Of a stretch of DNA of 48,872 nucleotides, positions 44,609-48,872 are shown in pieces (the first letter of the stretch is position 1; each line of letters begins with the position of its first letter). The DNA is from a virus. The position numbers were made by a program, and so were the translations under genes. The stretch lies in IMG/VR virus record IMGVR_UViG_3300005253_000021, positions 1 to 48,872 of that record; one strand, 5' to 3'. The notes beneath the pieces were generated by a model. The model was not told the origin of the DNA, did not search any database, and worked only from the letters and a program-made list of their open reading frames with translations.

Positions 44609-47600
44609 ATGCCATTAGATGAATGGGATCAGGCTTATAATACAGTGAATACTCCGGCACCTGTGGAGACGACATCCGTGGAGACCGCACCTAAACAGGA
44701 TGAGTGGGATAAGGCATATATCGATGTGATCGCCCCGGAGAGTGGTTTGGTTAAAACTATTACGGATCTACCAGAACAGTTCGAGGGAGATATAGCACAG
44801 GGTTTTATGAACGCCGCAGAGGGATTATTGCGGATACCCTCGTTGGTTATGGGTCAGGCAAAAAATGCCGCTGTGAAATTCAATGATATGCAAATGCTCG
44901 CCGCGGAGGGTGTACCAGAGGAACAGCGAAGGTTACGGCAAAAACATGCTCGCTCAGAGAAAGCCTTTGATAATTTAATTAGTGGCCTTTCAGAAACCGC
45001 TGACTGGCATCACACACTACAAAAAAGCATTATTAGGAATCATCCTGAATGGGAATCTGAACCTCCAGAGGGTATAAAAGATCTGCTCCTCAGACCTGAT
45101 AAATTAGCCCATTCTCTACTGAGGTCTACACCGGTTCTTCTAACCGCAGGTTTCTTAACTGCCGCAGGACAACCGCATGTGGCGACTGCTTTAATGTTCG
45201 GGGTGGAAAGTAATGAAGCCTATCACGAGGCAATTCAATATGGAGAATCAAAAGAAACCGCCAACGATGCGGCTGTGGTATATGGTATAGTGGCCGCGGC
45301 TCTCGAACAGATGCAATTGAAGGGTATAATGAAAGTCGGTAAGGGGGCGTATAAATCTATACTTAATCGGGCCACTCAGAAAGTAGTTAAGGGCGGTGCA
45401 AAGAGTGTTACTAAAGCCATTGCCATTACTGCCTTAAAAGAAGCCGTCGAAGAAATGGCTCAAGGTCAATGGGGCGAGATAACTGCCAAGGCGATTTATG
45501 GTAAAAAACAAAAAGGCGGTGTAATAGGTTGGGTTGATCGTCGGGCACAGGAAGCCTATGTTGGATTTATGATGGGTATTATTCCGGGTGGAGGCGGTGC
45601 CGCCGCTGGAAAAATTATGGGTGGTCGGGCCTCACAACAGAATAAAGAGTTCTTACCCCCGGAGGTTGACGCGGCTTTACAATCGGATGCGGCTCGGAGT
45701 AGTTCAGAATTAACTGAACGTGTACTGGATGAATCAATTGAACGTGGATTAATCTCCCCCACAGAAAAATTACGGTACCAAACTAATCTCACTCCCAAAC
45801 AAATAAAACAGGTTCTGAAACTCCCAGAAACAGAACAAAAAGATGCTGTGGGGGTTTTCGAGCGAGATAATATAATCCGTGCAGAGCAGGAAGTCCAACA
45901 GACTGAGGCTTTTAAGAATATTGGTGAAGAGGTTGATATTAAAATAAAAGAGGGGGGTGCACGTAGGGGTGAGAAAGTCTCTCCGGGCATACCGCCAGTA
46001 ACCGTGGAAGATTTAATTAGGCGGGGACAACCGGATGCTCTCGAAGAAGCCCAGACCCCGGAAGACAAGCCTAGTCCCCCCGGGGAACCTCCGTATACTC
46101 TAGTCGAGACCCAACACGGTTTAGAGGTTCAAGACAAACAAACCGGACGTATAATTGAGCATTTCTATAATGATGATATGAACTCCGATAAAAAAGCCGT
46201 CAAGCGTCTCAAAGAAATGAACTCCGATCCTGAACAAGCGGTGAAGTATGATAAATCGACGAACGGACAGAAAGCCCGAATCTCTATATTGGGGAAGCGT
46301 CTTGGGTTAATAGATAAAAAAGGAAAACCCGGACCAGCTTTTCGTCGATTTATGAAAGACGTATCTGGAAAAACTTCTCGTAAGGCTTTGACGTGGGGGG
46401 AGGCCCAGAAAGTAATCACCGCGATGGAGAAGCATCAACCGACATTCCGTGTGAAGGATAAGGTTACCCCCACTGGTTCTGATATAGTAGGAGAAGTAAT
46501 TCAGATAAATAAAAAACGGGGTTTGGCGACGGTTCAGTTTAAAGATAAGGTGACCGGTGATACTAATTCTCGTATCTTTAACATGCAGGAATTGGCGTTT
46601 CTCGGTGAGGTTCAAGTGGCGACCGAGGAAATGATCGAAACAATTCGTGAATCGCAGAAAATTCAAACCCCCGAAGAACGAATATTTGGGCAGAAAGAAA
46701 ATCGTCTGCTTAAAAAACATTGGCAGAATGTGAAACGGTACGTGACTGGGTGGCATCATAGTTTAATAAGAGTAAATCGTATGATGGAATGGTTAGATGG
46801 TCACGAGAAAGGGCCGAATTGGAACCGTATATTTCGACCCATGTACCAAGCATCATTAGAGGCCGAGGACGCCATTAACCAGCGTTTTGGGGATATCCAA
46901 AAGTTTATGCTGGACACCTTTGGATCAGAAGGAACTAAAGGGTTATTCTCTGGGGAGAGGACCCCGGTTAATGACCCAAAATATAGGGATAAAATCTCCC
47001 TGTCTCCGGCAGAACGCATGGGTTATTATGTTCTATCAAAAAATGAGGATGGGTTACGACGACTTAAACGTGGTAACCTCGGATCTTTCGGAAATAGGGA
47101 GGCGGCACTAAAAGCAATATTGGATTCGGTGTCCGAACAAGAGCAAGCTATGGGTGATTGGGCACTCGAACAATTAAAAGCACAATACCCCCGGGCTAAT
47201 CAAGCCGCCATTTTCGCATTAGGGCGAGAATTAACTCCCGCGGATAATTATTTCCCGATGTATGCTCCTGCCGAGACTAAAGATTTGGAACAGCAATTCG
47301 ATTTTTTGACGGCATTAGAAGAGAAAGTGGGTATCCCTAAAACTTCGATGGAGATCTCCGAAACACAAGAGCGTGTAAAAACGTCTACCGGCCCAGTCGA
47401 GACTGATTTCTTCCGATCATATTTCCACAATTTTACTCGTGTCGAACAGTTTATTCACATGGCCCCCGCGATAAACGAGGTTCAAAATCTTCTGAATAAC
47501 AAAGAGTATCGTCACATCCTCAATAAAGCCACTAATGGATATGGCGTGAAAATTATCCATAAGTGGATGAAGGACACCACAAAGGGTCAATCGACGGAGA

Positions 47601-48712
47601 TTAATAACTGGATGGGGAAAACACTTATGGGTCTCCGGACTAACGGTATGATCTATGCGATTGGATTTAACATCCCGTCTGTGATGCGACAACCCCTTTC
47701 ATTAGGGAATGCGATGGCGATTGATCCTTTGATGATGAAATATGTCCCGATAAACTGGGCGAAGAATAAACAGAGTTGGGGTAATTATCAAGCGATGGAC
47801 AACGAAGTTATGGGTAAATCTATTATGATGAGAAATCGTAATTTTGATCGTGTTCAGTCTACTCTCAACAATCTTTCGGCCAGAGAGAAACATATTCTAG
47901 GGAAAAAGACCTACTCCCAAAAAGCGATATCTTGGATAAAATGGACAGATCGACACACAACCGTTCTTGTATGGAAGTCCTTATATGATGTTGCCTTAGA
48001 GCGTAACTTGAATGAAGAACAAGCTATCGCTTTCGCGGATGATGGAGTTAGTAAAACACAACCAATGGGTAATGCCCGGGATCTTCCGGACTTTTTCCGA
48101 GGGGGGGCCTTGGAAAAATTACTCTCGACATTCCAAAACCAAGTGAATAATAATTATAATTTCTGGACCCATGATATAATCGGTGAACTAAAGGCCGGGA
48201 AGACAAGTAAAAAAGTCGCGGCGTATCGTGTTATGTTCTCGTATGTTATACCCGCATTGTTGTTTGGCATGATCGGACGTGGGGGACCCCCGGAGGATTG
48301 GGGTGATGCAGTAGAGGATTTAGCGTTATACCCGCTCGGGTCTTTATTTTTGGTGGGGCGGATAATCTATAATGCTTCACGGGGGTTTGCTGGGGGTGGT
48401 ACATCGGTGGCTGGAATTGGTATTGGTGAATTGGAGAAGACCATAGCGGCTGGGTTCCGGGGAGATATAGGTAAAGTAGTTAAACACGGTGTTAAAGCCA
48501 CAGGTGCCCTTACTGGACGTATACCCGCACAGGCCATTCGAACAGCCGAGGGAGCGTATGATCTCGCACAGAATGAGACTGATGACTGGCGTAGGCTAAT
48601 ATATTCAGAGTGGACATTGAGCCGAGGAGATAAAGGGGCCGCCACTCCAATGGGACGTAAACGTAGATTAAGACGACGAACAACACGAAAACGTAAACTG
48701 AGGAGAAGATGA
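44609..48712 (+). CDS. Giant ejection-type internal virion protein
   Basis: 1367 residues. Two DEWD-x-AY motifs lie at the N-terminus. Hydrophobic stretches near 180-245 (LLTAGFLTAAGQPHVATALM) and near 300-340 could insert in membranes. A small SH3/KOW-like region (VKDKVTPTGSDIVGEVIQIN) lies near 620, and a helical C-terminal half follows. The last residues are extremely basic (RRLRRRTTRKRKLRRR). No transglycosylase or protease motif was found. Size, place and composition match giant proteins that podoviruses eject to build a channel. It may include domains I cannot identify. Confidence 0.72.
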   Translation: MPLDEWDQAYNTVNTPAPVETTSVETAPKQDEWDKAYIDVIAPESGLVKTITDLPEQFEGDIAQGFMNAAEGLLRIPSLVMGQAKNAAVKFNDMQMLAAEGVPEEQRRLRQKHARSEKAFDNLISGLSETADWHHTLQKSIIRNHPEWESEPPEGIKDLLLRPDKLAHSLLRSTPVLLTAGFLTAAGQPHVATALMFGVESNEAYHEAIQYGESKETANDAAVVYGIVAAALEQMQLKGIMKVGKGAYKSILNRATQKVVKGGAKSVTKAIAITALKEAVEEMAQGQWGEITAKAIYGKKQKGGVIGWVDRRAQEAYVGFMMGIIPGGGGAAAGKIMGGRASQQNKEFLPPEVDAALQSDAARSSSELTERVLDESIERGLISPTEKLRYQTNLTPKQIKQVLKLPETEQKDAVGVFERDNIIRAEQEVQQTEAFKNIGEEVDIKIKEGGARRGEKVSPGIPPVTVEDLIRRGQPDALEEAQTPEDKPSPPGEPPYTLVETQHGLEVQDKQTGRIIEHFYNDDMNSDKKAVKRLKEMNSDPEQAVKYDKSTNGQKARISILGKRLGLIDKKGKPGPAFRRFMKDVSGKTSRKALTWGEAQKVITAMEKHQPTFRVKDKVTPTGSDIVGEVIQINKKRGLATVQFKDKVTGDTNSRIFNMQELAFLGEVQVATEEMIETIRESQKIQTPEERIFGQKENRLLKKHWQNVKRYVTGWHHSLIRVNRMMEWLDGHEKGPNWNRIFRPMYQASLEAEDAINQRFGDIQKFMLDTFGSEGTKGLFSGERTPVNDPKYRDKISLSPAERMGYYVLSKNEDGLRRLKRGNLGSFGNREAALKAILDSVSEQEQAMGDWALEQLKAQYPRANQAAIFALGRELTPADNYFPMYAPAETKDLEQQFDFLTALEEKVGIPKTSMEISETQERVKTSTGPVETDFFRSYFHNFTRVEQFIHMAPAINEVQNLLNNKEYRHILNKATNGYGVKIIHKWMKDTTKGQSTEINNWMGKTLMGLRTNGMIYAIGFNIPSVMRQPLSLGNAMAIDPLMMKYVPINWAKNKQSWGNYQAMDNEVMGKSIMMRNRNFDRVQSTLNNLSAREKHILGKKTYSQKAISWIKWTDRHTTVLVWKSLYDVALERNLNEEQAIAFADDGVSKTQPMGNARDLPDFFRGGALEKLLSTFQNQVNNNYNFWTHDIIGELKAGKTSKKVAAYRVMFSYVIPALLFGMIGRGGPPEDWGDAVEDLALYPLGSLFLVGRIIYNASRGFAGGGTSVAGIGIGELEKTIAAGFRGDIGKVVKHGVKATGALTGRIPAQAIRTAEGAYDLAQNETDDWRRLIYSEWTLSRGDKGAATPMGRKRRLRRRTTRKRKLRRR

Positions 48713-48870
48713 TGGAACAGAGCGACCACGACAGATTAATTGAAATTGGCGCTGATGTTAAGTGGATCAAAGAGAAACTCAGCGATCATCTAATTAAGCA
48801 TTGGCGATTTACTGTGTTGGTTATATCACTCGTAGTGGGAGTTATACTTACGGGGAAATTTTTCTCATAA
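48712..48870 (+). CDS. Holin-like small membrane protein (XhlA type)
   Basis: 52 residues. The acidic helix DHDRLIEIGADVKWIKEKLS precedes DHLIKHW and one transmembrane segment (FTVLVISLVVGVILTG), the layout of XhlA-type holin accessory proteins. The ATG overlaps the preceding TGA by one base, after GGAGAAGATG. It is the last late gene. Its 3' part recurs at the start of the window because the contig closes on itself. A role in lysis is likely; no endolysin is adjacent. Confidence 0.75.
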   Translation: MEQSDHDRLIEIGADVKWIKEKLSDHLIKHWRFTVLVISLVVGVILTGKFFS

Positions 48871-48872
48871 GC
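48752..48872. repeat. Terminal direct repeat, right copy
   Basis: Identical to bases 1-121. Removing one copy gives a unit of 48,751 bases, in which the holin-like gene converges with the first minus-strand gene. Confidence 0.97.

Noticed and set aside
1-48872. CRISPR arrays, insertion sequences and integration sites
   Set aside because: No regularly spaced repeats, transposase or integrase were found; repeats present are promoter cassettes, iterons and HNH paralogs.

Overview
The window is an essentially complete genome of a short-tailed (podovirus-like) double-stranded DNA phage of a bacterium. Bases 1-121 recur exactly at 48752-48872, so the contig closes on itself with a unit of 48,751 bases, either as a circular assembly or as a terminally redundant one. 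The virion genes include terminase, portal, scaffold-like protein, capsid, adaptor, nozzle, fibre and a giant ejection-type protein. There is no tape measure, tail tube or sheath. No integrase, repressor or single-subunit phage RNA polymerase was recognised. Near-consensus sigma70-type promoters, GGAG-type ribosome sites and an exported HtrA-like protease fit a bacterial host, probably with a periplasm; the host itself cannot be named.

Layout: a non-coding control region at about 22.1-22.8 kb separates two divergent arms. The left arm (21.6 kb down to 0.1 kb, minus strand) holds regulation, nucleotide metabolism and replication. In transcription order it carries small unknown genes, a metalloprotease-like protein, many zinc-ribbon proteins, two tandem sigma-like factors, a dATP/dGTP diphosphohydrolase-type enzyme, a deoxyribosyltransferase-like protein, a metallophosphoesterase, an HD phosphohydrolase, a family A DNA polymerase, a mini-nucleotidyltransferase, a VRR-NUC nuclease, a RecB/Cas4-like nuclease, a Mom-like DNA modification protein, a Sak4-like ATPase, an SSB-like protein, a primase-helicase, a permuted papain-fold protein and a GroES-like co-chaperonin. 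Six TTGACA-17-TATAgT promoters at 19.6-22.06 kb drive it.

The right arm (22.9-48.87 kb, plus strand) begins with two HNH-family proteins that have lost their catalytic residues. A run of tiny proteins follows, then an SPFH (stomatin-like) protein and a secreted trypsin-like protease. Next come DNA packaging (TerS-like, TerL, portal), head (scaffold, capsid, second head protein), adaptor, split nozzle, fibre, ejection proteins and a holin-like protein. A second promoter type (TTGCAa-16-TATGnT) occurs three times at the start of this arm and once just downstream of the sigma-like genes, so a phage-encoded sigma switch is plausible.

The most unusual aspects are: an HNH family of seven apparently intact members, all with the same N-terminal zinc ribbon and carrying two different nuclease domains, plus two catalytically dead relatives; a 27-base perfect inverted repeat with TGTCCCTA iterons that looks like an origin or operator; triplicated promoter cassettes; ATG codons placed exactly at predicted transcription starts; an SPFH/serine-protease pair; a polymerase with Leu at the position equivalent to E. 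coli Phe762; and many single-zinc-ribbon microproteins.
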